Source: Polynucleobacter paneuropaeus
GTDB lineage: Bacteria > Pseudomonadota > Gammaproteobacteria > Burkholderiales > Burkholderiaceae
Reading direction: 5' to 3'
Length of the DNA: 64,000 bases
NCBI RefSeq assembly: GCF_003261235.1
Contig: NZ_CP030085.1
Coordinates: 718,929 to 782,928 of the forward strand
A program made the translations under genes and the position numbers. Shown here one piece after another: positions 49,654 to 57,323 of this stretch (the stretch's first letter is position 1; each line of letters opens with the position of its first letter). Below the pieces are notes generated by a model. The model was given only the letters and a program-made list of their open reading frames with translations, ran no database searches and was not told the DNA's origin.

Positions 49654-49713
49654 GACCATTCCAGGGCTGTCAATAAGCGGTATGATGGGAAAAACCCATC
49701 TACCGGAGTCCGC

Positions 49714-51189
49714 ATGTCAGTGGTGAAAAAGGCTAGTGAGCAAGTCCCCCAAACCAAGATAGCTATTCTCAATTCGATTGAGTCGTTCAAAAATCCGCGG
49801 CCATCGATTAAAAAACGCATTTCTGATGGCAAAGCTTTACGAAAAAAAGTGAGCTTTGAACAGCAGGGGATTTACACCCCACCACAGCATCGACTCGATC
49901 CCATCATCATTCTTGAGCGACAAGCAGAAAGCCGTATTAAAGAATTGATTCCGATTCGGTATGAGCGCATGCTGCAGTCACCATTCGCGTTTTATCGTGG
50001 CTGTGCAGCCATCATGGCACAGGATTTAGCAAACCAACCCACAACGGATGTGATCGTGCAACTCTGTGGCGATATGCATGTCTCCAACTTCGGTTTGTTT
50101 GCAACTACCGAGCACCGACTCGTGTTTGGCATCAATGATTTTGACGAAACGCTTCCTGGAAGCTGGGAGTATGACATCAAGCGTCTCGTGGCTAGCGCGG
50201 TAATCGCTTGTGAAACTCTGGGTGGTGATGAAAAAACCAGCAAGCTACTCGTGCAAAGAATTACTTCTGAGTATCAAAAACGGATGGCTGAATATGCCCA
50301 AATGCCTTATATCCAAATTGCCCAGCAATTTATCGGCGAGAAAGATATTCGTAAGCATTTCAGTAAATCGCATCAAAAAATGTTGGATGCCTTTTTAAAA
50401 CAAGTCAAAGGGCAAACCAAAATTGAAGTGCTACAAAAGTTAACCACTTTGGTTGGCAAGGATCGTAAGATCATTAATCAGCCACCCTTGATTCAGCACT
50501 TTTCTCCTCTCTTTAAAGGCCGCCCAGTTATTGATTTAGTGAATAACGCCTTAATGAACTATTCCAGTACCTTATTAGCCGATAAAAAAGTCTTATTTGA
50601 GCGTTATTCATTAAAAGACTTTGCACGCAAGGTGGTAGGGGTCGGTAGTGTCGGCACCAATTGCATGGTGATTTATTTCGAAGGGGATGGACCAAACGAC
50701 CCTTTATTTTTGCAATACAAAGAGGCGCAGCATTCAGTGCTTACACCTTACCTTGGTCAATCGACCTATAAAAATATGGGTCGACGGGTCGTATCAGGCC
50801 AGCGACTATTGCAAGGTGCGCCAGATATCTTTTTGAACTACGGCGACCTTGAATATGAAATTGGCAGTAGACAAGGTTTCTATTTACGACAGTTGCGAGA
50901 TATGAAGGGCGGTATTGTATTTGGCCCAGATGGCGTGTCATTGCAAAACTTTCCAGACTATGCTCGCCTCTTTGGCTGGGCTTTGGCATTGGGGCATGCA
51001 CGCTCTGGTGATTCAGCAGTGATCTCTGGCTACTGTGGACAATCCAAGAAGCTGGATGAAGCTTTGTACCGTTTTGCTAAAGCTTATGCAAAACAGAACC
51101 AAGCAGACTATGAGCTATTTTGTAAGGCGGTTAAATCAGGGCGTTTAGAGGCGGCTAAACCAGAAGCTAAGGCCGGTAAATCCAAATAA
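49714..51189 (+). CDS. DUF2252 family protein
   Basis: A 491-residue protein of the DUF2252 family, related to aminoglycoside-phosphotransferase/kinase-like folds. Recognisable: LCGDMHVSNFGLFATTEHRLVFGINDFDET (Asp/His cluster), GSWEYDIKRLVASAV, VVGVGSVGTNCMVIYFEG, and C-terminal GWALALGHARSGD. Function is unknown. Its ATG is preceded by GGAG. Possibly a kinase-like enzyme; an acidic cluster could bind metals and ATP. No partner evident. Confidence 0.8.
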   Translation: MSVVKKASEQVPQTKIAILNSIESFKNPRPSIKKRISDGKALRKKVSFEQQGIYTPPQHRLDPIIILERQAESRIKELIPIRYERMLQSPFAFYRGCAAIMAQDLANQPTTDVIVQLCGDMHVSNFGLFATTEHRLVFGINDFDETLPGSWEYDIKRLVASAVIACETLGGDEKTSKLLVQRITSEYQKRMAEYAQMPYIQIAQQFIGEKDIRKHFSKSHQKMLDAFLKQVKGQTKIEVLQKLTTLVGKDRKIINQPPLIQHFSPLFKGRPVIDLVNNALMNYSSTLLADKKVLFERYSLKDFARKVVGVGSVGTNCMVIYFEGDGPNDPLFLQYKEAQHSVLTPYLGQSTYKNMGRRVVSGQRLLQGAPDIFLNYGDLEYEIGSRQGFYLRQLRDMKGGIVFGPDGVSLQNFPDYARLFGWALALGHARSGDSAVISGYCGQSKKLDEALYRFAKAYAKQNQADYELFCKAVKSGRLEAAKPEAKAGKSK

Positions 51190-51194
51190 AGTAG

Positions 51195-51228
51195 CTGTCT
51201 TATTCCTGCAATATTTGCTCGTCAGAAT
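51195..51228 (+). promoter_or_regulatory. Weak Pho-box-like pair before GDCCxxC gene
   Basis: CTGTCTT-ATTC-CTGCAAT (51195-51212; 11 of 14) then CAGAAT at 51223, 10 nt later. The predicted RNA start would fall on the GTG start codon at 51235, implying a leaderless message. Low confidence as single sites of this quality occur by chance. Confidence 0.3.
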
Positions 51229-51234
51229 TGCAGC

Positions 51235-51444
51235 GTGAATACCTTAATTGCCCCCACTGTTTCTGTCATTACTTGCCCTAGCTGTTTAGCCCAAGAGGCT
51301 TTAGAGATCCCTGAGGGTTCCATGCATCTTTATCGCTGCAAAGCCTGCAGCACCATCCTCAAGCCCAAATCAGGGGATTGCTGCATCTTCTGTAGCTTTG
51401 GCAACACCGACTGCAGTAGTTCCGAGAAAAACCTCGCCGCCTAG
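51235..51444 (+). CDS. GDCCxxC-motif small cysteine-rich protein
   Basis: A 69-residue protein from GTG 51235. Two CxxC knuckles (CPSC, CKAC) and the signature SGDCCIFCSFGNTDC fit the GDCCVxC (seleno)protein family; no role is established. It may bind zinc or another metal, or take part in thiol chemistry. Confidence 0.65.
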   Translation: MNTLIAPTVSVITCPSCLAQEALEIPEGSMHLYRCKACSTILKPKSGDCCIFCSFGNTDCSSSEKNLAA

Positions 51445-51469
51445 TCCTGATGCAGTAGACTTTGCGGTA

Positions 51470-51503
51470 ATTTCATGAATATGTCATTGTTTTTACATAA
51501 AAT
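51470..51503 (+). promoter_or_regulatory. Pho box and -10 upstream of ppx
   Basis: ATTTCAT-GAAT-ATGTCAT (51470-51487; 11 of 14) followed, 10 nt later, by TAAAAT at 51498-51503, a 5-of-6 match to TATAAT. Further weaker repeats in 11-bp steps follow (TTTACAT, TAGACAT). Points toward ppx, whose start codon is 39 bp on. Confidence 0.65.
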
Positions 51504-51541
51504 AGACATATTCAGTTAGGTTATTTCTATAAGGAACACCT

Positions 51542-53104
51542 TTGGCAGCTAACCCAGTCGAGTTAACCCCCGGCGCAAACGATCTGGTTGCGGCGGTTGA
51601 CTTAGGTTCGAATAGCTTTCGGATGCTGGTAGCTCAGGTTGTAAACACCCCCTCCGGTACCCAACTCAGACCCATCGATACTCTGCGTGAGACTGTGCGC
51701 TTGGCAGCGGGTCTTACTGACAATAAATTATTAGGTAACGATGCCTATCAACGCGGCCTTTCTGCAATACGTCGCTTTGGGGAACGTATTCGAGGTTTTG
51801 ATCCCAGCAAGGTAAGAGCTGTCGCCACGAACACTTTGCGCGTAGCTAAAAACGCCCAAAACTTTGTCAATGATGCGCAAGATGCCTTGGGATTTCCAAT
51901 TGAGGTTATTGCCGGTGTCGAAGAAGCGCGTCTAATTTATATCGGCGCAGCACATGAGGTCTCTGCAGTGCAGGGTAACCGTTTGGTCGTTGATATTGGT
52001 GGTGGCTCAACCGAGCTCATCATTGGCAAAGGATATGAACCTAAGCTGATGGAAAGTTTATACATTGGCTGCGTATCGCATAGCATGCGCTTCTTCCCTA
52101 GAGGCAATATTGACGCGCACGCTTTTAAAGAAGCCGAGCTTGCAGCCCGCCGTGAAATCCAAGTCATTGCCGGAAACTATCTCAAGAGTGGCTGGAAGCA
52201 AGTGATTGGATCATCAGGCACTGCCCGTGCTTTGGCCGACATCATTGCCGAGAATAATTTCAATGGACAGGGTGATGGTCTGACCATGGGCCGTGTTAAT
52301 ACTGGCAGCGGCTTAATTACGCGTGAAGGTTTGCGCGCTATGAAAAAACATTTGCTCAAATACGAGCATGTGAATGATATTCAGCTGGGTGGTCTCAAAG
52401 ATGAGCGCCGTGGAGTATGGCCCGGTGGCCTAGCTATTATGTTGGCCGTCTTTGATGAGTTGGGTATTGAGTCGATGGAAGTAACCGATGCTGCTCTCAG
52501 GGTGGGCGTTCTCTACGACTTATTGGGCCGCTCTCAACACCACGATATGCGCTATGTCACGGTAGAGCAGTTTATGCAACGCTATACAGTCGATCGAGAT
52601 CAGGCAACTCGGGTCGGTAATTTGGCCGCAGAATTTTTAGACCAGCTGCCTAAACCCGATTCAGAGAGTCGTGCAGAAAATATTGCGCTCTTACAATGGG
52701 CCGCCAATTTACATGAGATTGGTTTGTCGATCTCACATAACGGTTATCACAAACATTCAGCCTATATTGCAGGTAATGCTGATATGCCCGGCTTTTCCAA
52801 GAATGATCAGGCGCGCTTAGCTGCTTTACTTATCGGTCATGCTGGTAAGTTAGGCAAGCTGGCTACCAATGCAGGTTTTCATGATTGGCGCATGCTGTTT
52901 TGTTTGCGCCTAGCTCAGGTGCTTTGCCGGGGTAGAAGTGATGCAAATCTTCCTAAGGTCAAAGTCTCTGAAGATGACGGCTCTTATTTGGTGAGCTTGT
53001 CTAGGGAGTGGGCAGATGCACACCCTTTGACTGAATTTAGCTTACAAAAAGAAGCGGCCGAATGGGAACGTATCGGCCGCACTTATCAAGTAGGTCTGAA
53101 GTAA
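51542..53104 (+). CDS. ppx: Exopolyphosphatase / guanosine pentaphosphatase family
   Basis: A 520-residue Ppx/GppA protein from TTG 51542 with AAGGA upstream. ASKHA core: VAAVDLGSNSFRMLVAQV (residues ~16-33) and VVDIGGGSTELIIGKG; a C-terminal HD-like helical domain follows (LHEIGLSISHNGYHKHS). Removes terminal phosphates from polyphosphate. The upstream Pho box and the ppk2 gene nearby make polyphosphate turnover a theme of this island. A perfect hairpin spans its stop codon. Confidence 0.92.
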   Translation: MAANPVELTPGANDLVAAVDLGSNSFRMLVAQVVNTPSGTQLRPIDTLRETVRLAAGLTDNKLLGNDAYQRGLSAIRRFGERIRGFDPSKVRAVATNTLRVAKNAQNFVNDAQDALGFPIEVIAGVEEARLIYIGAAHEVSAVQGNRLVVDIGGGSTELIIGKGYEPKLMESLYIGCVSHSMRFFPRGNIDAHAFKEAELAARREIQVIAGNYLKSGWKQVIGSSGTARALADIIAENNFNGQGDGLTMGRVNTGSGLITREGLRAMKKHLLKYEHVNDIQLGGLKDERRGVWPGGLAIMLAVFDELGIESMEVTDAALRVGVLYDLLGRSQHHDMRYVTVEQFMQRYTVDRDQATRVGNLAAEFLDQLPKPDSESRAENIALLQWAANLHEIGLSISHNGYHKHSAYIAGNADMPGFSKNDQARLAALLIGHAGKLGKLATNAGFHDWRMLFCLRLAQVLCRGRSDANLPKVKVSEDDGSYLVSLSREWADAHPLTEFSLQKEAAEWERIGRTYQVGLK

Positions 53105-53113
53105 GACCTACTT
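53088..53113. repeat. Perfect inverted repeat over the ppx stop
   Basis: 10-bp stem AAGTAGGTCT / AGACCTACTT with a 6-nt loop that contains the stop codon. Neither strand has a T-run, so it is not a classic terminator; it may stabilise 3' ends of ppx and the convergent lipid operon. Confidence 0.6.
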
Positions 53114-53133
53114 AGCACCAAAACAACTAAACG

Positions 53134-54066
53134 CTAAACGTTGAGGAAGTGCTTCGCGTAACGTGGATTGATTTCAGACAGACGCAACATCGTTAAGAGG
53201 TCGGCGGTATTGAAATCTGGATCCCAGGCAGGGGCACTGCAAATCTTCGCACCCAACTTCAAATAGCCTTTGATCAGTGGAGGAGGCTCAACATCTAGCC
53301 CGCCATTGAGTTTGTCTAATGGCAAAGGCAGGCGAGGGAAAGCATGGTTCTCGGTTGGAGCCATTTGCTCTTCTGAGAGCGAGTTGTACAAGCTTGCTGC
53401 AAAGTGACCACCATCAGCCATCGGGATGCTGGCGCAACCGAGCATGATTTCATAGCGATGCTTTTGCATGTACTGGGCCAGACCACTCCAGAGCGCCATG
53501 ATGACAGCACCAGAGCGATAGTCGGCGTGAACGCAAGAGCGACCTAATTCGACCATCTTTGGACGCAAGTGGTTCAAGCGGGTCAGATCAAACTCAGAAT
53601 CGGAATAAAGACGACCAATTTCTTGGGCTTTGTGGGGAGGTAAAACACGATAGGTACCAACAACTTTTAGGGTCTCTTGATCGCGGATCAATAAATGGTC
53701 GCAATAGGCATCGAATTCATCGACATCAAGGCCCTCATGATTTTGGGCTAGGTTTGCACCCATTTCTTCAGCAAATACCTTGTATCGCAATCTTTGGGCT
53801 TCTTTGATCTCATTTGGGGTACTTGCCCAAGTGATCTGGAAAGCAGGGCGCTTAGGCTTGCTAGCAGGCTTAGCAACAACGTGATCTTGAGTCACCGGGG
53901 TCAAGGCGCGGGGCTTGAGCGCAAATTTCTTACCAAAGAGTTTCTTGGCAATCTTCTTAGAAAATAGTTTCTTTAAAGGACGTAACTTACTGAGTTTCTT
54001 AGGCATATCTTCAAATCGGGAGTTGAAGATGTCAAAGGCCGCAAGTGGGTTTGGAATGTCGGACAT
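53134..54066 (-). CDS. OlsB-like ornithine N-acyltransferase (GNAT, COG3176)
   Basis: A 310-residue protein. A basic N-terminal tail of about 75 residues (many Lys) precedes a COG3176/OlsB acyltransferase domain: ITWASTPNEIKEAQRLRYKV, YCDHLLIRDQ, VGTYRVLPP, ELGRSCVHADYRSG, IPMADGG. OlsB adds a 3-hydroxyacyl group to ornithine, the first step of ornithine lipid synthesis; this is a phosphorus-free lipid. Last gene of the plcP-agt-dgkA-olsB operon. An N-acyl-amino-acid product other than ornithine is possible. Confidence 0.6.
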   Translation of the reverse strand: MSDIPNPLAAFDIFNSRFEDMPKKLSKLRPLKKLFSKKIAKKLFGKKFALKPRALTPVTQDHVVAKPASKPKRPAFQITWASTPNEIKEAQRLRYKVFAEEMGANLAQNHEGLDVDEFDAYCDHLLIRDQETLKVVGTYRVLPPHKAQEIGRLYSDSEFDLTRLNHLRPKMVELGRSCVHADYRSGAVIMALWSGLAQYMQKHRYEIMLGCASIPMADGGHFAASLYNSLSEEQMAPTENHAFPRLPLPLDKLNGGLDVEPPPLIKGYLKLGAKICSAPAWDPDFNTADLLTMLRLSEINPRYAKHFLNV

Positions 54067-54101
54067 GAGGTAGACCTTGATCGATTGGTAGATGAAATCG
54101 T

Positions 54102-54119
54102 ATTACGGTTTTATTACAG
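54102..54119 (-). promoter_or_regulatory. Pho-box-like pair inside dgkA 3' end, before olsB
   Basis: On the minus strand CTGTAAT-AAAA-CCGTAAT (11 of 14), 36 bp upstream of the olsB start. Could give olsB its own phosphate-responsive promoter. No convincing -10. Confidence 0.35.
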
Positions 54120-54515
54120 TTTTGCTACAAGAGGACCACAAACCGCTATCCAGATCAAAACAGCGACTAAAAGGGCTAGCATGACTGCTGCAGACCCAAA
54201 ATCCTTCGCTCTTTTGGATAAGTCGTGGTGTTCAAAGGAAATCCGATCAATCGCCGCTTCTACACTGGAATTGAGCAATTCGACGACCAAGACCATAATG
54301 ATGGAGCAGATCAAGGCTACTTTTTCGAGAACGCTGATATTCAGAAACAGGGCGATTGGAGTGCAAATAATCAACAGCGTTAACTCTTGTCTAAAGGCAC
54401 TTTCTTCTTTAAAGGCATACACCACTCCGCACCAAGAATTCTTGGCTGCATGCCAAGCCCGAGTCAGGCCTTTATTGCCCTTGTGGGGGTTTTGATCGAT
54501 GTGATAGTTACTCAA
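54114..54515 (-). CDS. dgkA: Diacylglycerol kinase
   Basis: A 133-residue integral membrane kinase, DgkA type with three TM helices: a basic N-terminal amphipathic helix, then AFRQELTLL, the catalytic ELLNSSVEAAIDRIS, and KDFGSAAVMLALL. It turns diacylglycerol into phosphatidic acid. In this operon it could recycle the diacylglycerol freed by the PlcP-like enzyme when not glycosylated. Confidence 0.92.
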   Translation of the reverse strand: MSNYHIDQNPHKGNKGLTRAWHAAKNSWCGVVYAFKEESAFRQELTLLIICTPIALFLNISVLEKVALICSIIMVLVVELLNSSVEAAIDRISFEHHDLSKRAKDFGSAAVMLALLVAVLIWIAVCGPLVAKL

Positions 54516-54558
54516 AGCAAACCCTTAAAAAGTGTGAAAGCGCTGGTGATAACAGAGC

Positions 54559-55587
54559 TTAAGCAAGCGCAGTCACATGCACTTCAGTTGAGGGCACGGG
54601 TTTGAGGTGGCGTGCGAATTGCTCAGAAGCAGCTCGCCAGGAGAATTTCTCAGCATGGGCACGCGCTACTTCACGGGGAATGGTTAAAGCTTGCATGCAA
54701 GCCTCACGTAAGTCTTCGTTCATCGCACCAGCAGGAGAGTCGCCCAAGACATCAATGGGCCCAGTGACAGGATAGGCTGCAACTGGAGTACCGCAAGCCA
54801 TAGCTTCAAGCAAGACTAAGCCAAAGGTATCGGTCTTGCTTGGGAAAACAAACACATCAGCAGCTGCATAGACTTCAGCCAACTCGTATTGATTGAGAAC
54901 GCCGAGGTAGTTCACTTCAGGATACTTTTGCTTGATACCTTCCATGGCGGGGCCATCACCTACAACCCATTTAGAACCGGGTAGATCGATTTCTAAGAAG
55001 GCATTGATATTTTTTTCAACAGCAACGCGACCAACATATAAAAAGATAGGATGGGCGCTATTGAGTTTTTTGGAGTCTTGCATCTTGAAGATGTCGAGAT
55101 CAACACCTCTAGACCAGAGCACTACATTGGTAAAGCCATACTTCTCTAGATCTTGCTTGACCACAACCGTTGGCGCCATCACAGCCATAGAAGGCTTGTG
55201 GAACCAGCGCAAGAATGCATAGGTCAGGGCAAGGGGAATGCCAGTGCGGGCTTTTACATATTCTGGAAAACGGGTGTGATACGCGGTAGAGAGGGGTAAC
55301 TTGTTTTTAACTGCGTAAGCGCGAGCCGATAAACCTAAAGGCCCTTCAGTGGCGATATGCATCGCATCGGGAGCGAATTCTTTAATCTTTCTAGCAACAG
55401 TCTTGCCTGGAAACAAAGACAAAGAGATATCTGGGTAAGTGGGGCAAGGAATAGTCTTGAAATCATTGGGGGTGATCATTTCGACTTCATGACCCATGCC
55501 AATCAGCTCAGCGCGAGTTTGTTTAAGGGTTCTAACAACGCCATTAACCTGCGGATCCCATGCATCGGTGATGATCATGATTTTCAT
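54559..55587 (-). CDS. Agt-like diacylglycerol glycosyltransferase (GT4)
   Basis: A 342-residue GT4 glycosyltransferase: MKIMIITDAWDPQVNGVVRTL start, VGRVAVEKNINAFLE, and the C-terminal FVFPSKTDTFGLVLLEAMAC with the E-x7-E-like pair. Its place next to the PlcP-like gene (ATGA overlap) and its N-terminal DAW-PQVNGVVRT pattern match the Agt family that makes mono-glycosyl-diacylglycerol under phosphate starvation in several alpha- and betaproteobacteria (PlcP-Agt system). Sugar donor cannot be told. If Agt is wrong, it would still be a lipid or capsule GT4. Confidence 0.65.
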   Translation of the reverse strand: MKIMIITDAWDPQVNGVVRTLKQTRAELIGMGHEVEMITPNDFKTIPCPTYPDISLSLFPGKTVARKIKEFAPDAMHIATEGPLGLSARAYAVKNKLPLSTAYHTRFPEYVKARTGIPLALTYAFLRWFHKPSMAVMAPTVVVKQDLEKYGFTNVVLWSRGVDLDIFKMQDSKKLNSAHPIFLYVGRVAVEKNINAFLEIDLPGSKWVVGDGPAMEGIKQKYPEVNYLGVLNQYELAEVYAAADVFVFPSKTDTFGLVLLEAMACGTPVAAYPVTGPIDVLGDSPAGAMNEDLREACMQALTIPREVARAHAEKFSWRAASEQFARHLKPVPSTEVHVTALA

Positions 55588-56408
55588 AGTGTTGCCTCTT
55601 TTGCAAAGTTAGGAATCAGTTGCCCCAAAGCGGGTTCATTAGCAGTTTCAGCAGCACTTTCTAAAGGCTCACCTTTAATAAACGGCCAGTGCACAATCTT
55701 GAGTTCGCCTTCGTGTGTCTCAACGAGGGCGGTCAGACTTTCGACCCAATCACCATCGTTGCAATAGAGCAGCCCGTCGATTTCCCGTATCTCTGCTTTA
55801 TGAATATGGCCACACACCACGCCATCGCAACCGCGTAAACGAGCTTCACGTGCCATGATGTGTTCAAAGTCGGCAATGTAGCTGACAGCATTCTTAACTT
55901 GGTGCTTTAAGTATTGGGAGAGAGACCAGTACTGCAGACCCATCTTGACCCGAATCATATTGAAATAGCGATTCACATACAGAATGAAGGAGTAAAGGGT
56001 ATCGCCAACATAAGCCAGCCATTTAGCGTATTGCATCACGCCATCAAATAAGTCACCATGGGTTACCCAAAGCTTTCTACCATCGAGGGTAGTGTGGATG
56101 ACCTCTTCAACAACCTTGACATCGCCAAAGGACAAACCGAAGAACTGACGTGCGCTTTCGTCATGATTGCCGGGTACGTAAATCACTTCAGTACCTTTAC
56201 GGGCTTTACGCAATAGCTTCTGAACCACGTCGTTGTGGGCTTGAGGCCAGTAGAATGATTTTTTGAGGCGCCAGCCGTCGATAATGTCGCCAACGAGGTA
56301 AAACTGGTCTGCTTCGTTGTGTTTTAAGAAATCGAGGAGGTAGTTAGCTTGACACCCTGATGTTCCGAGGTGCACGTCTGAAATCCAGATAGCGCGGTAA
56401 TGCATCAT
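55584..56408 (-). CDS. PlcP-like phospholipase C (LpxH-like metallophosphoesterase)
   Basis: A 274-residue protein. Metallophosphoesterase motifs: ISDVHLGTSG, VGDIIDGW, PGNHDESA, VTHGDLFDG and CGHIHKAEI. It is often annotated as UDP-diacylglucosamine hydrolase, but a YWPQAHNDVVQKLLRKARKG block and the long central helical insert (SQYLKHQVKNAVSYI) match PlcP, which cleaves phospholipid headgroups to diacylglycerol during phosphate stress. Start is ATG 56408 (or 56405). Pho repeats end 25 nt before it, so the message may be leaderless. Confidence 0.65.
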   Translation of the reverse strand: MMHYRAIWISDVHLGTSGCQANYLLDFLKHNEADQFYLVGDIIDGWRLKKSFYWPQAHNDVVQKLLRKARKGTEVIYVPGNHDESARQFFGLSFGDVKVVEEVIHTTLDGRKLWVTHGDLFDGVMQYAKWLAYVGDTLYSFILYVNRYFNMIRVKMGLQYWSLSQYLKHQVKNAVSYIADFEHIMAREARLRGCDGVVCGHIHKAEIREIDGLLYCNDGDWVESLTALVETHEGELKIVHWPFIKGEPLESAAETANEPALGQLIPNFAKEATL

Positions 56409-56416
56409 GAGGTTGT

Positions 56417-56472
56417 ATTAAGCCCGTCCTTGATGTAAGGATCGTGACAGTTTGATGTCACTTTTGTGACTT
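56417..56472 (-). promoter_or_regulatory. Pho-box array upstream of plcP-agt operon
   Basis: Minus strand, 11-bp steps: AAGTCAC (56472), GTGACAT (56461), CTGTCAC (56450), CTTACAT (56439); the middle pair matches 11 to 12 of 14. CTTAAT at 56422-56417 sits 10 nt after the last repeat. The region is also a partial palindrome, so it might serve the divergent PlsC-like gene. Confidence 0.6.
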
Positions 56473-56492
56473 GCTTTATATTGATGTTTCTA

Positions 56493-57251
56493 ATGCAAAA
56501 CACAGTGCAAACCCCGTACTTGATCCGCTTTGGATTATGGCTCCTCATCATTCTTCATACGATTCGGGGGGTGCTCACCCTTTCGGTCTTATTCCCATTG
56601 CTCGATCGGCAGCAAAGAGATCACCACATTCAGCGCTGGTGCAAAAGACTCCTAAAGATCTTTGGTTTGCATTTGACGGTGCAGGGCGCGGAGCTCCTCC
56701 CAAGCGCACCGTATTTATTGGTGTCCAATCACATCTCCTGGATTGATATTCATGTGATCAATTCTTTTAAGCCAGTTCGCTTTGTCGCCAAGTCTGAGGT
56801 AGCCTCTTGGCCGATCTTTGGTTGGATGGCCAAGCAACTGGGCACAGTCTTCATCAGACGCGATAGTGCAAGACATGCCCGTCAAGTGGTAGACCAAATG
56901 GCTGAGGTTCTAAAAACTGAATCGGTCTGCATCTTCCCAGAAGGAACCTCATCCTCCGGCGAGACAGTTTTGCCCTTCAAACCAAATCTGTTTGAGCCTG
57001 CTGCCATCTCTCACACTCCAGTGTGGTCCCTGGCGATTTCTTATCACTCTCGAAAGACCGGTGAACGCAGTCTGGCCACTGCCTTTATTGGAGATATGGG
57101 TTTAGTGCAATCCATGGCCATGATTCTGAAAAGCCCCGATCTGGGCGTGAAACTCCACTTCTTGCCACCCTTAAGGCCTGAACCAGGACAAGACTTAGAC
57201 CGCAAGCTGCTCTGTCAGCATAGCTACCAGGTCATCTCTGCCGCTATATAA
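56493..57251 (+). CDS. PlsC/OlsA-like lysolipid acyltransferase
   Basis: About 252 residues from ATG 56493 (MQNTVQTPYLIRFGLW), or 255 from ATG 56484; an upstream GTG at 56466 is also open. N-terminal TM segment, then HX4D motif NHISWIDIHVIN near residue 82, then FPEGTSS. This family makes phosphatidic acid (PlsC) or ornithine lipid from lyso-ornithine lipid (OlsA). The OlsB-like gene across the operon favours OlsA; both are possible. TATATT at 56477-56482 may be its -10. Confidence 0.7.
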   Translation: MQNTVQTPYLIRFGLWLLIILHTIRGVLTLSVLFPLLDRQQRDHHIQRWCKRLLKIFGLHLTVQGAELLPSAPYLLVSNHISWIDIHVINSFKPVRFVAKSEVASWPIFGWMAKQLGTVFIRRDSARHARQVVDQMAEVLKTESVCIFPEGTSSSGETVLPFKPNLFEPAAISHTPVWSLAISYHSRKTGERSLATAFIGDMGLVQSMAMILKSPDLGVKLHFLPPLRPEPGQDLDRKLLCQHSYQVISAAI

Positions 57252-57267
57252 ACAATACAAATGCGGT

Positions 57268-57301
57268 ATGTAACAATATTGACACGTTCCTCAGATAAAA
57301 A
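57268..57301 (+). promoter_or_regulatory. Weak Pho-box-like pair before ppk2
   Basis: ATGTAAC-AATA-TTGACAC (57268-57285) then TAAAAA at 57296-57301, 10 nt later. Only 8 to 10 of 14 to consensus, so weak on its own; listed because the geometry equals that at pstS and ppx and the gene makes polyphosphate. Confidence 0.35.
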
Positions 57302-57323
57302 ACACGGAGGATAAAGGGCAAAC

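Noticed and set aside
49664..49684. CTGTCAA before the DUF2252 gene as a Pho box
   Set aside because: The second 7-mer at the right spacing matches only 3 of 7 and the upstream one hardly at all.
56444..56461. GTGACA ... TGTCAC as a CRP/FNR-like palindrome
   Set aside because: Spacing and bases fit CRP (TGTGA-N6-TCACA) poorly, and the 11-bp Pho periodicity explains it better.
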